Source: a bacterium D16-56
GTDB taxonomy: Bacteria > Bacillota > Clostridia > Lachnospirales > Lachnospiraceae
Assembly (NCBI GenBank): GCA_003611875.1
Contig: RAYY01000005.1
Coordinates: 1-64,000, forward strand
Direction: 5' to 3'
DNA length: 64,000 nucleotides
The position numbers and the translations under genes are program-made. The stretch's first letter is position 1. Every line of letters begins with the position of its first letter. Under the pieces are notes generated by a model. That model made no database searches. It was given only the letters and a program-made list of their open reading frames with translations, and was not told where the DNA came from. This document shows positions 1-8,322 of this stretch, piece by piece.

Positions 1-38
1 TCTTCACTCAAAGTAATTTTAGTAATATTTTTAGACAT
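1..38 (-). CDS. Start of an unidentified gene, running off the left edge
   Basis: An ATG at 38 reads MSKNITKITLSE to the edge of the window without a stop. A purine-rich AAAGGAA sits about 14 bases upstream, and a good sigma-A promoter (74-102) points at it. Only 12 residues are visible, so no function can be given. It would be the next gene downstream of the glycan locus, with its own promoter. Confidence 0.45.
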   Translation of the reverse strand, partial: MSKNITKITLSE

Positions 39-73
39 AACGGGAAAGATTCCTTTCTTGTGATTCTTCCCTA

Positions 74-102
74 ATTATACCATATTTCTTAACTGTTCAC
101 AA
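74..102 (-). promoter_or_regulatory. Sigma-A-type promoter for the gene leaving the left edge
   Basis: On the minus strand, TTGTGA (97-102) and TATAAT (74-79) are separated by exactly 17 bases. The -10 box is perfect and the -35 matches four of six consensus bases. It lies just beyond the stop of the decayed methyltransferase and about 35 bases before the ATG at 38. Confidence 0.65.
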
Positions 103-103
103 C

Positions 104-624
104 TTAATTTACTATATAGTAGTCTATAATTTCCAGAAACAAACTTCCTCCCTTTTTCAATGATCTTCGCAACCATTGTACCATTTCAGCCTCTGCCGAA
201 TCATATAAAGGAGATATCAGCTGAAAAACAATATCTACCATTTATAATACAATCAAATTCATTCTCTTTCCTATCCTCTAAAAAATTACAATTTATATTT
301 TTTACATTTTTGCTTAATAGTATTTCTGAGAATTTTTGAGCCAAATCACATCTATTTTTACTGACTTCATAATTTAATCCACTTTTTAAAATTCCTTTTC
401 TTTCAAGACAGTATAATAGTTTACCGTTCCCTCCTCCTATTTCACAAACATTTAACAACCCCCCCCCGAAAATTTGCATATATCTCTTTTTCAATAAATT
501 CTGCATTATCTTTGGCAGTTTCTAATTTAAGCATGCAGTATCTATTCAATTCTTCTTCAGATAAAATATGGGCCTGTAAATATTCCACATTATCATAACT
601 ATGTAAATTATCCCTATTATCCAT
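104..624 (-). pseudogene. SAM-dependent methyltransferase, frame-disrupted (poly-G tract plus a second frameshift)
   Basis: The gene starts at ATG 624, overlapping the end of the aminotransferase gene by 8 bases. The first frame reads about 50 residues into a run of nine G (459-467) and then stops after VVKCL. With one G fewer it would continue into LLNVCEIGGGNGKLLYCL, which carries the class I methyltransferase motif I (EIGGGNG). A second frame break near 245, at an AAA, separates the part ending EFDCII from a third frame reading VDIVFQLISPLYDS and ending LKKGGSLFLEIIDYYIVN at the TAA at 104-106. The three pieces join into one plausible methyltransferase of about 173 residues, short for the family. 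The poly-G tract alone would suggest phase variation, but the second lesion points to decay. Its substrate was probably the glycan made by this locus; that is inference from position. Confidence 0.6.
459..467 (-). repeat. Nine-base poly-G tract inside the methyltransferase gene
   Basis: The plus strand has nine consecutive C. On the coding strand this is C followed by nine G. Eight G would join the N-terminal frame to the frame carrying motif I, while nine G give an early stop. Long poly-G runs slip readily during replication and are a known basis of phase variation. Confidence 0.8.
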
Positions 625-2020
625 TACAGGATTTCTCCTCTACAATTTCTTCCATAGATTCAATCAGCACATCCATGGCTTCCTTTAGAGCTTCGTCTGA
701 AATGGTCAGTGGCGGTCCTACTTTAATGGTTCCTGTCATTGTTCTGATTGACATTACACCTTTTTCAAACGCCCTCTCAATGATTCTGTCAACCAACTCC
801 ACATCCAGTTCCTTTGTTCCTGGTTTCACAACAACCGCTGCAAATGCCATTCCCATTCCATGAATGGTCTTCACTCTATCTGGGAATTTCTCCTTTAGTT
901 CATTAAATTTGTTTAACAGAATTTCCTCTTTTCTCTTGGACTCCTCTACAAGATGATGTTCCTCCAAATATTTCAAATTGGCCAGCGCGGAAGCGCACGG
1001 CAAAGGACTTCCCCCATGAGTGCTGTTTAAAGAACCATCTACGTCTAAAATCTCAGCAGAACTGAGAACAGCAGATAAAGGCAAAGCACCACTGATCGCT
1101 TTTCCGCAACAGATAATATCAACGTCAACCCCATAATATTCATAACCAAACAGTTTTCCTGTCCTGCCAAACCCTGCCTGAACCTCATCCGAAACTAGCA
1201 GCGCACCTTTTTCCGTAAGAAATTCCCTTAACGCCTTAATATATCCAATGGGATAAAACAATGCCGCCCATCCCTGGTAAGGTTCAAAAATAGCGCCGGC
1301 GATTGTATCCAAATCCACACCAGATGCCTCTAGTTCTTTGATATCTCTCTCAAACATCTTTCTTCCTTTATCTTCATCATAAATTTGATCCATATCCTCA
1401 AACGGATCCGTTGGGCAAGGCAAATGATAGATACAAGGGTCAAGATTTCCAATCCACTTCCATGAACTTGGCTTCCCCGCCATAGTCTGTGCTCCAAGAG
1501 TCTTTCCATGAAAGGCTCCATGAAACGCGATCATTCCTAATTTTTTCTTATTCTGTTTAATTCCATGTAATCTGCATAATTTCAAAGCGCACTCGGTAGT
1601 CTCCGCTCCAGTAGTAAGCAAAAACACCTTGTCCATACCCTCTGGAGCCATTTTGGCCAACTGTTCTGTAAGGAGAGAACGCTCTTCTAAAAAATAATAA
1701 TAGCTGTTTAACATAGGCTTTTGGATCATTTTTTCCAATGCCTCTACCATCTCTGGATTTCCATGCCCTGTATTGGTCACAAAAATTCCTGATGACAAAT
1801 CAATCCACTTGTTTCCCCATTTGTCGTATACATGAAAATCTGTAGCATGGTCCCATACTGCATAAAGCTGGTGATTCATGGACCAAGGCTCATTTTTTAA
1901 GGAACGTTCTATAATCTCCATGCTCTCTGGCACCGGAATTTTTGTACAAATCTCTCTGTTTTCTGTATGAATTAATTTTACTTTCTTTGGTGTCCTGCGA
2001 AATAAATACTCATTTTCCAT
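617..2020 (-). CDS. Class III PLP-dependent aminotransferase
   Basis: A 467-residue fold-type I aminotransferase of the class III family (4-aminobutyrate, ornithine and taurine aminotransferase relatives). Visible hallmarks are the cofactor loop TTGAETTECALKL (about 136-148), the PLP-ring aspartate in SDEVQAGFGRTGK (D278) and the Schiff-base lysine in CCGKAISG (K307). The length is usual for the family. ATG 2020 is preceded by AGGAAGG about 11 bases upstream. It follows the CMP-sugar synthetase gene by about 20 bases and overlaps the methyltransferase gene. In this setting it most likely transfers an amino group to a sugar precursor or to a small molecule used for decoration. The sequence does not fix the substrate, and a catabolic omega-amino-acid transaminase remains possible. 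Confidence 0.9.
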   Translation of the reverse strand: MENEYLFRRTPKKVKLIHTENREICTKIPVPESMEIIERSLKNEPWSMNHQLYAVWDHATDFHVYDKWGNKWIDLSSGIFVTNTGHGNPEMVEALEKMIQKPMLNSYYYFLEERSLLTEQLAKMAPEGMDKVFLLTTGAETTECALKLCRLHGIKQNKKKLGMIAFHGAFHGKTLGAQTMAGKPSSWKWIGNLDPCIYHLPCPTDPFEDMDQIYDEDKGRKMFERDIKELEASGVDLDTIAGAIFEPYQGWAALFYPIGYIKALREFLTEKGALLVSDEVQAGFGRTGKLFGYEYYGVDVDIICCGKAISGALPLSAVLSSAEILDVDGSLNSTHGGSPLPCASALANLKYLEEHHLVEESKRKEEILLNKFNELKEKFPDRVKTIHGMGMAFAAVVVKPGTKELDVELVDRIIERAFEKGVMSIRTMTGTIKVGPPLTISDEALKEAMDVLIESMEEIVEEKSCNG

Positions 2021-2041
2021 ATATTAAACACCTTCCTCTCA

Positions 2042-2815
2042 CTAAAAATTCTGCCTCAAATATTCATAAAGCTTTGACCCGCTTTTCTCTATTTGATACC
2101 TGATGTAATCCAAATCCTCAACCGTATCAACCTCTGTGCAGTCAGGTGATACAAATGCCAGCATTTTATCTCCATGTAATTTTTGATTCTGGATCACATA
2201 ACTGCTTTTTATTACATCCACATATCCATCGGGAATGTACACGTCAGGGAAATTTTGTCTGGCTGTGTTAGCTGTATCATTATCCAAATCCTTATGCATA
2301 CTCCTGTAAAATCCCTCACTGCTTTTTAAAAACCACTTATAAGGCGATTCGGAAGCCTTATGTCCTGAACGGAGAGAACAACATTCCTGCCGTTCTCTGC
2401 AATATGCAATAGCCCTGTCAACGATTTCTACCTCCCGCAAAGGCGTGGTTACTCTCAGATGAACAAGATACTCTGGTATAGATCTTTCCTTTTCATATAG
2501 GTATTGAATCGCATGTTCTACAAACTCAATATCTCCAGACAGATCAGAAGCAAACTCCTTTGGTCTCAAAAATGGAACCTCTGCACCAAAATGCAATGCA
2601 ATCTGAGCAATTTCTTCCGAATCTGTTGAAACAACTACACGATGAATCCATTTTGACAGTCTTCCTGCCGCAATGGAATACGCAATAAGGGGATACCCTT
2701 TTACCATCTGAATGTTTTTCTTTGGAACTCCTTTTGAGCCACCACGGGCAGGAATCAGGGCCAAAACCTGTTTTTCATCAATTTTTGTTAAATATTCTTG
2801 TCTCCGTTCTATCAT
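2042..2815 (-). CDS. CMP-N-acylneuraminate (CMP-ketosugar) cytidylyltransferase, NeuA-like
   Basis: A 257-residue nucleotidyltransferase of the NeuA/KdsB type. The CTP-binding signature PARGGSKGVPKKN is near residues 19-31, followed by STDSEEIA and FLRPKEFASD, all typical of acylneuraminate cytidylyltransferases. It should couple CTP to a 2-keto-3-deoxy sugar acid and release pyrophosphate in the cytoplasm. AGGTG lies 6 bases before ATG 2815, and the stop of the isomerase gene lies 6 bases further on, so the genes are co-transcribed. Its neighbours (NeuB-like synthase, KdsC-like phosphatase) support a nonulosonate-type pathway. Which acid is activated cannot be told from sequence. Confidence 0.88.
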   Translation of the reverse strand: MIERRQEYLTKIDEKQVLALIPARGGSKGVPKKNIQMVKGYPLIAYSIAAGRLSKWIHRVVVSTDSEEIAQIALHFGAEVPFLRPKEFASDLSGDIEFVEHAIQYLYEKERSIPEYLVHLRVTTPLREVEIVDRAIAYCRERQECCSLRSGHKASESPYKWFLKSSEGFYRSMHKDLDNDTANTARQNFPDVYIPDGYVDVIKSSYVIQNQKLHGDKMLAFVSPDCTEVDTVEDLDYIRYQIEKSGSKLYEYLRQNF

Positions 2816-2823
2816 ATGTACAC

Positions 2824-3672
2824 CTAAACGTTATATTTCTCTATATACTCGCATACAAATTTCATCTGGGCAGAGATATTGTCTTCTTCCTTCCCTTCAT
2901 CGCCCCGGGCTGCCTGGAGTATGAAATTATGGGAATATCCAATTTCACTCAGACCTTTAAACAACTGCTCAAAATCTGCGCTTCCGGTTCCCAACGGAAC
3001 CGTTGTCCCTTGATAGACACGATCCTTGATATGGATATTGAAAATATGATCTCTCAAAGTAGTCACTTCTTCATACAAGTCATATCCTATCCCTGAGCTG
3101 TTTCCACTATCATAATTAGCTCCTACCCTTGGATTACAGAACCCTTCTATATATTCCAGAAAATCTTTAGGTTTCAAATCGGTCTCCAGCCCAAACCGAA
3201 TGGATGTATCCTCTCGGTCAACAATCCCCAGCAGCCATTCCTGAAATGCTAACTTTTCCTGATTATTCTTTAAAGAAGAAGCATCAACCAGAGGAATTTC
3301 GATCAGTCCGATCTCTAATTCCTTCATGGCCAAAAGAACCTTTTCAAGTATTTCTGTGTTCTCTTTTTTTATTAAAGACTGCTCTTTCAAATCTGACTTA
3401 TAAAAGGGTCTGCGCATAAAATAGTCAAAACAGACAACATTCACCTGTATCCCGGTCTTTTTCTTTAATTCTCTAATCGTTTCAATTCCCTCTTTTGTCC
3501 ATAATGGATTCTGGGTATACTTATCATAATCAAAAATAAATTCAATTTCCTCCAGTCCGATCTTTTGGGCTGAAAAAAACTCATTTTCCCAATTATCAAA
3601 GGGAAAGAACTGTATTCCTCTCCCTTTAGGCTGAGTCAGCCGTCCCTGCATAATTCCTATCTGATGTTTCAA
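2824..3672 (-). CDS. Xylose-isomerase-like TIM-barrel sugar isomerase/epimerase
   Basis: A 282-residue protein of the AP endonuclease 2 / xylose isomerase-like TIM barrel family. Family features are the opening GIMQGRLTQP, the strand-end acidic residues in GLEEIEFIFD and FGLETDLKP, and the metal-site-like NIHIKDR near residue 218. The start is a TTG at 3672 with AAGGA six bases upstream; there is no better ATG. The protein probably interconverts sugars or sugar phosphates feeding the NeuB-like condensation. It lies between the neuB-like and neuA-like genes with gaps of about 20 and 8 bases, so it belongs to the same operon. The actual reaction is unknown. Confidence 0.8.
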   Translation of the reverse strand: MKHQIGIMQGRLTQPKGRGIQFFPFDNWENEFFSAQKIGLEEIEFIFDYDKYTQNPLWTKEGIETIRELKKKTGIQVNVVCFDYFMRRPFYKSDLKEQSLIKKENTEILEKVLLAMKELEIGLIEIPLVDASSLKNNQEKLAFQEWLLGIVDREDTSIRFGLETDLKPKDFLEYIEGFCNPRVGANYDSGNSSGIGYDLYEEVTTLRDHIFNIHIKDRVYQGTTVPLGTGSADFEQLFKGLSEIGYSHNFILQAARGDEGKEEDNISAQMKFVCEYIEKYNV

Positions 3673-3692
3673 TTTTTTCCTTCTTTCTGCAA

Positions 3693-4526
3693 TTAGCCCC
3701 GCAATTTCTTTCGCACAGCAGCCTCAGCCTCTGTCAACATCTTCTCCCCATCACCTAGTGCCTTTTCGACAGTACGGATGTCCTTTATCAGTCTCTGTAA
3801 GTCATCAACCTCTAAGGAAGCTGCCTGGTCAGAACCATACATGGTTCTATCCAAGGTGATATGGCGCTCAATTGATGTAGCCCCCAGCGCAACTGCAGAA
3901 GTTGATACAATACGTCCTGTCTCATGTCCGCTGTACCCTACTTTCACACCATATCTCTCCCTCAGAATCGGAATCATCTTCAGATTGGCATCCTCATTTT
4001 TCATCGGATAGGTGCTATTACAGTGCAATATTTCATAAGGGCAATCATTTCGCTTAAAGACCTCCACTGCCGCATCAATCTCCTCATAGGTGCTCATGCC
4101 CGTAGCAATAAACGTATATTTTTTCTCCTCTGCAACCGTTTGAAGCAATTCCATATTTGTAAGCATGGCTGAAGCGATTTTATTATACTTAAGATCATAC
4201 TGACGTAAAAAAAGCTGAGCCTCTATATCCCATGCTGAGGCATACCATTCAATCTGATATTCTTTGCAAAGAGCATTAATTTTGTCATATTCCTCTTTTC
4301 CAAATTCCAGCCCTTCCTTTTGAGCTCTTTGAGTAGTTCCCCAAGGAGACTCTCTGTAACTATCTAAATATTCCTTTGTATATACCTTATCCACAGTCCT
4401 TTTCTGAAACTTTACAGCATCACATCCACATAAATGAGCCCACTCAATCAACTGCTTTGCAATCTCCAGACTGCCATTATGATTAATTCCTATCTCGGCT
4501 GTTACAAATACATGTGTATTACTCAT
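3693..4526 (-). CDS. NeuB-family ketosugar acid synthase lacking the SAF domain
   Basis: A 277-residue NeuB-family enzyme that should condense phosphoenolpyruvate with an aldose or amino-sugar. Landmarks are EIGINHNGSLEIAK near the N-terminus, DAVKFQKRT, IATGMSTYEE, LHCNSTYPM, GYSGHETG and ERHITLDRTMYGSDQAAS, covering the complete TIM barrel. Classical NeuB, LegI and PseI proteins are about 330-350 residues because of a C-terminal antifreeze-like (SAF) domain. This one stops after the barrel (TEAEAAVRKKLRG) at a genuine stop codon. Its last bases do not overlap the isomerase gene, but its ATG overlaps the stop of the HAD-SIS gene by 4 bases. The substrate is uncertain; this SAF-less form may act on a sugar other than N-acetylmannosamine (inference). 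Confidence 0.87.
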   Translation of the reverse strand: MSNTHVFVTAEIGINHNGSLEIAKQLIEWAHLCGCDAVKFQKRTVDKVYTKEYLDSYRESPWGTTQRAQKEGLEFGKEEYDKINALCKEYQIEWYASAWDIEAQLFLRQYDLKYNKIASAMLTNMELLQTVAEEKKYTFIATGMSTYEEIDAAVEVFKRNDCPYEILHCNSTYPMKNEDANLKMIPILRERYGVKVGYSGHETGRIVSTSAVALGATSIERHITLDRTMYGSDQAASLEVDDLQRLIKDIRTVEKALGDGEKMLTEAEAAVRKKLRG

Positions 4527-5611
4527 TTTAATCCTCCCATAGTTAATTTTTCATTTATTATCTCACATATCATGTGGATCATCATTTGTTGTCCTTCCTG
4601 CACTCGCATAGTGTCGTCAGAAGGAATCTCTATCATAAAATCTGCATAATTCCTGATTGATATATACAATGGATCTTTCCCTGTTATTAATACAGTTAAA
4701 AGTTCTTTTTCTCTAGCTTGTTTAAAAGCATTAAAAATACTCGCTGCGTTCTTCTTGACAGTAATGCCAAAGATTACATCTCCTGCTCTACTCTTTCTCT
4801 CTAACTGTCTAGAAAAAACCAAAGAACAATCATTATCTGCTGCTGGCAATGTCATATAGTAACAACTCGCAGGTAAAACTCCTGCTGAATCATAACTTTT
4901 TTTTTCACAAAATATTTCAGATAATTGTGCTGCAAAATATCGGGCCAGCAAATCCCCAGTCCCATTTCCGCAAAAAAATAACCGTCCATTCTTCTGAAAA
5001 ACGCTTACCAACCTCTGGCACACAATTTCTACAGCATGTAACAACGGTTCTTCCAGCATCATCTGTTCAGCCATATTATTGTGTGCTGTCATACTTCTTT
5101 GAATAATCTCCATGACATCTGTCTGAACTGTTAAAGTCTTCTCATTCATCCTATTTCTCTGATGAAGTCTTGTATACAACTCTGCCAGACAGCCCTCCCC
5201 GCCACAAACAGTCAAAATCATGTCAGCGACTTCCCTCACCTCATAGATCGCATCATAAGGACAAACAGACAATCCTGCATACATTAAAGCCTCTATATCA
5301 TATTTCCCATCACCTATGTAACAAACCTCTTTTGAATCAATCTGGTAATCCCTGCAGAATTCTTCAAGAACCTTTTTTTTATTTTTTTTCCCAAGAGAGC
5401 TGTAATCTAAATGTGCAGATATTGATCTCGAAAAGGCTGTATCCTCGCCGGAAATACATCCTACAATCATCCCTTCATTCTGAAACGATTTAATTGCATC
5501 CAAATCTTTGAAAGCCACTGATTTCATTTCCTGAGACAAGCCATCTGTATATTTTTTCCCGTCTGTAATCACTCCATCTATATCAAAAATCAATACATGT
5601 ATGTTATTCAT
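4523..5611 (-). CDS. Fusion of KdsC-like HAD phosphatase and GmhA-like SIS sugar-phosphate isomerase
   Basis: A 362-residue two-domain protein. Residues 1-155 form a KdsC/NeuA-tail type HAD phosphatase: FDIDGVITDG (catalytic D10, D12), SFQNEGMIVGCISGED and YIGDGKYDIEAL. Residues from about 170 on form a SIS domain like GmhA phosphoheptose isomerase, with GRLFFCGNGTGD and a C-terminal EGQQMMIHMICEII helix. The GNGGSAADAQH loop of GmhA is altered here. The fusion suggests isomerisation of a sugar phosphate and removal of phosphate from the condensation product in one polypeptide. It overlaps the neuB-like gene by 4 bases (ATGA), which implies translational coupling. The family-level call is firm; the substrate is inferred from neighbours. 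Confidence 0.82.
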   Translation of the reverse strand: MNNIHVLIFDIDGVITDGKKYTDGLSQEMKSVAFKDLDAIKSFQNEGMIVGCISGEDTAFSRSISAHLDYSSLGKKNKKKVLEEFCRDYQIDSKEVCYIGDGKYDIEALMYAGLSVCPYDAIYEVREVADMILTVCGGEGCLAELYTRLHQRNRMNEKTLTVQTDVMEIIQRSMTAHNNMAEQMMLEEPLLHAVEIVCQRLVSVFQKNGRLFFCGNGTGDLLARYFAAQLSEIFCEKKSYDSAGVLPASCYYMTLPAADNDCSLVFSRQLERKSRAGDVIFGITVKKNAASIFNAFKQAREKELLTVLITGKDPLYISIRNYADFMIEIPSDDTMRVQEGQQMMIHMICEIINEKLTMGGLK

Positions 5612-5634
5612 GAAATTATGCCTTTCTGTTCTGT

Positions 5635-6948
5635 CTAAAACAGAGAATCAAAATCTACCCGTTCAAAAATTCCTAATTTTCCACCTCGTGTTACATTATA
5701 GATTTTGATTTCGTGTGAATCTGTATATTGTTTTGCAGATTCATAGGCCAACGTAACTTGTTTTACATATCCTATTCCTTTTTCCTCTGGTTTGTATGAT
5801 TCATAAAAATGTGTGTAACTTATATTTTTTTTTGAATTTCCATACGAAAAATCCACCCCTAATAGATAAATTTCCCGAAAACCCATATAAACAGCTAACT
5901 GCATACAAGTATAAGTAACCGTTGTTCCTATATAACTTCGTATCGAAAAATCATCTGAAAATTTAGGCAATCTATCAGAACAATATTCATAATGCTGATG
6001 ATAACGAAAAACATTATTTGCATGAGGCATGTTCCAAAAGCTTTCCGAAGTATCACTCAAAAATTTTTCTTTTACAGATAAAGTATCTAACAAATCCTTG
6101 TATTCATCAAACCCTCTATAATCCGACATCACATAATAATCTGGTCTCCATTCTGTTTGATCAAATGCATGATAAATACTATTCATACTAAAACATATTT
6201 CATTATGATCTTTTAACATATTAAGATCACTCACCGTTAAGCTTGGCCCTGTTGCCACAATAAAACATCGTTTTCCATTATGCAGGTTACGGAATTTTGC
6301 TATTGCCGGATTATGATAACTTGTTATCCTGTCAGAACAATCATAAATATCCGTTAGCTGATAGTTCGCAAATACATCTGCTTTTTTCAATTCATCATAA
6401 TTATGCAAACACACACAAACTTCATCCAAATCACCGATTGATCCTTCATTGTTTATCAAATTCAAATTGCTGTATTGCTGCTTTAACTTGTCAACAAATT
6501 CTCCAGAAATATTATCTTGTATTATAATATATGGGTGGTATCCATATTTCTTATAAATCCAATCATCCAGAATAATGCTATACAAATTCAACCCATATAA
6601 AGCATAATTCTTCCTGTCTTTTAAATACGATATTACATATTCCTTTAAATCTTCTCTAATACACGGCTCTTTAAACTCTCCCGGAAGATCACAATGAACA
6701 AAATAATTGATGATGTTTTTACTCTGCAAAATCTTGATACTCTCAATTTCATACAAATGTGCAATTAAGATAAATTCGTGAGAATGATTTTGCAAATATT
6801 CCTCAACACTTATAACCTTTTTTTCATAGTATTTCTTATTGGCTAACTGTATTTTAGAATCAACAAAAACAATTTCCCAATCATCATCCAAATGGTTTAA
6901 CACCCGGCGCCCAATGTCCCCTGCACCCCATATGTACAATTTTTTCAT
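5635..6948 (-). CDS. DUF115 (Maf-like) protein, probable glycosyltransferase
   Basis: A 437-residue protein. Residues 1-90 form a nucleotide-binding-like fold opening KKLYIWGAGDIGRRV. The C-terminal half is a DUF115/MptE-like domain with IVATGPSLTVSDL near residue 232, YYVMSDYRGFDEY, YIGTTVTYTCMQLAVYMG and IYLLGVDFSYG. DUF115 proteins include the Maf family that attaches nonulosonic acids to flagellin in other bacteria. Next to CMP-ketosugar genes, transfer of that sugar is the likeliest role; this is inference. The ATG at 6948 overlaps the stop of the phosphatase gene as ATGA and has AAGGG upstream. A longer in-frame start at 7002 exists but lies inside the previous gene. Confidence 0.75.
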   Translation of the reverse strand: MKKLYIWGAGDIGRRVLNHLDDDWEIVFVDSKIQLANKKYYEKKVISVEEYLQNHSHEFILIAHLYEIESIKILQSKNIINYFVHCDLPGEFKEPCIREDLKEYVISYLKDRKNYALYGLNLYSIILDDWIYKKYGYHPYIIIQDNISGEFVDKLKQQYSNLNLINNEGSIGDLDEVCVCLHNYDELKKADVFANYQLTDIYDCSDRITSYHNPAIAKFRNLHNGKRCFIVATGPSLTVSDLNMLKDHNEICFSMNSIYHAFDQTEWRPDYYVMSDYRGFDEYKDLLDTLSVKEKFLSDTSESFWNMPHANNVFRYHQHYEYCSDRLPKFSDDFSIRSYIGTTVTYTCMQLAVYMGFREIYLLGVDFSYGNSKKNISYTHFYESYKPEEKGIGYVKQVTLAYESAKQYTDSHEIKIYNVTRGGKLGIFERVDFDSLF

Positions 6949-7796
6949 AAGATTACCCTTTTCATTGACATAAAATGTTCGATGGCTTCTGCCACCCCAC
7001 ACGCATCGTTTGTCCCTGTCACATAAGCTGCTGCATCGATAACCTCGGGCATTGCATTTCCCATAGCCACTCCTGTTCCCGCCGTCTTAATAATATCCAA
7101 ATCATTAATCGAATCACCAATCGCTATCGTATCATCCAATGAGATCTGCAATTGCCTGCAAAGTATTTTTAATGCTTTTCCTTTGTCCACTCCGCTTTTG
7201 GTAAGTTCCAGATTTCCCCAGCCTCCACTTACTAAACGAATCATTGGATTATTTTCCAGATATTCCTTTACTTCTTTGCGATCAACCAATTCTCCTGATT
7301 GATCCGGATAGAAATTCATGGTAGTTTTCTGCATGGTAAGCTGATTTTTCTCTATATATTCAATCGGATCATCAAGCCATACCCGATTGTTTAAAATATA
7401 AACCTTCCGCGCCTTTGGTACATTTAACTTATTTACAATTGCTTTTGTATTACTTGGACAATATCCCTTACCCTGAATGAACATGTCAATATGCATATCT
7501 TTTTCTAACAGAAATGTAAGAATGGGAACAATTGTATTTGTATCAATACTTTCTTCATAAATACATTTTCCTGTCTTGTACTCATAGATTGCACTTCCAT
7601 TTGCAGTAATTGCATAGGAAATATTCAGTCCTCTCAAATCATCGTGGGGCATCAATCCATAGGGACTGCCTGTTGATATAATCACTTCAATTCCCTTTTG
7701 AGTAGCTGACTGTATGGCTCTACGGTTCCTATCTGGCAGCCTGCGCTCTGTGTCCAGTAAAGTTCCGTCCAGATCTAATGATATCAGTTTAATCAA
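6945..7796 (-). CDS. Cof-type HAD hydrolase (sugar phosphatase family)
   Basis: A 283-residue HAD-superfamily phosphatase with a C2 cap of the Cof/YidA type. The catalytic motif is SLDLDGTLLDTERRLP at the N-terminus; motif II is IISTGSP; motifs III and IV are GVDKGKAL and AIGDSINDLDII, then GVAMGNA. I place the start at TTG 7796, because AGGAGG lies nine bases before it and it gives the canonical opening MIKLISLDLDGT. The upstream ATG at 7817 lacks a site. The enzyme would dephosphorylate a small sugar or alcohol phosphate. Between the TagD-like gene and the DUF115 gene it probably serves precursor supply. Specificity is unknown. Confidence 0.85.
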   Translation of the reverse strand: MIKLISLDLDGTLLDTERRLPDRNRRAIQSATQKGIEVIISTGSPYGLMPHDDLRGLNISYAITANGSAIYEYKTGKCIYEESIDTNTIVPILTFLLEKDMHIDMFIQGKGYCPSNTKAIVNKLNVPKARKVYILNNRVWLDDPIEYIEKNQLTMQKTTMNFYPDQSGELVDRKEVKEYLENNPMIRLVSGGWGNLELTKSGVDKGKALKILCRQLQISLDDTIAIGDSINDLDIIKTAGTGVAMGNAMPEVIDAAAYVTGTNDACGVAEAIEHFMSMKRVIL

Positions 7797-7829
7797 ATTG
7801 TCGTATCCTCCTGCCATTCCATTTTTCTA

Positions 7830-8252
7830 TCACCCCTCCCCAGCCAAAATTCTCTGACGAATCTTTGTTGTGGATACGCTTTGTGTATAGGGAAGGTAGA
7901 TCACATCCACCCCAACTTCATTTAATTCTTTTTCAAACTGGTTCCACCACTTTGTCCCTTTATAGTCATCTCCGATAAAAATCACATCAAAGTGATATAA
8001 TTCCCACAGCTTCTTTTTATCCCGGAAACGTGTTATCTCAGCCTGATCTACATCCTTGATTGCAGCCACAATTCTGCGCCTGTCTTCTTCTCCAATAATG
8101 GGGGCAGGTTTGCGCTCCTTCACCACCTCGTCCCCATGTACTGCTACAATCAGGTATTCACAGTATTGTTTTGCCGCCTCAATAATATTAAGGTGTCCTA
8201 TATGAAACAAGTCATAGGTTCCGTCTGTATAACCAATTTTATATTTTTTCAT
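7830..8252 (-). CDS. TagD-like cytidylyltransferase (glycerol-3-phosphate cytidylyltransferase family)
   Basis: A 140-residue protein of the TagD/CTP:phosphocholine-cytidylyltransferase fold. It carries HxGH in GTYDLFHIGHLN near residues 12-23 and the closing signature SVSTTKIRQRI. It should join CTP to an alcohol phosphate such as glycerol 3-phosphate, giving the CDP-activated donor used by LicD- or TagB/F-type transferases. ATG 8252 has GGAGGA at optimal distance; the ATG at 8276 lacks one. It lies downstream of licD, with a copy of a diverged intergenic repeat in the gap. The alcohol activated is not determinable; glycerol or choline phosphate are candidates. Confidence 0.85.
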   Translation of the reverse strand: MKKYKIGYTDGTYDLFHIGHLNIIEAAKQYCEYLIVAVHGDEVVKERKPAPIIGEEDRRRIVAAIKDVDQAEITRFRDKKKLWELYHFDVIFIGDDYKGTKWWNQFEKELNEVGVDVIYLPYTQSVSTTKIRQRILAGEG

Positions 8253-8275
8253 CGTAGTTTCCTCCACTCTATACA

Positions 8276-8322
8276 CAATTCACAGAACAAAATGGTATAG
8301 ATGCAATGTTTTTCTTTTACCC
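8276..8322 (-). repeat. Truncated copy (C) of a conserved intergenic element
   Basis: On the minus strand, GGGTAAAAGAAAAACATT followed by ATCTATACCATTTTGT matches the first part of two longer copies at 13459-13547 and 60927-61007. The stop codon of licD lies inside it. The similarity fades after roughly 40 bases. Confidence 0.55.
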
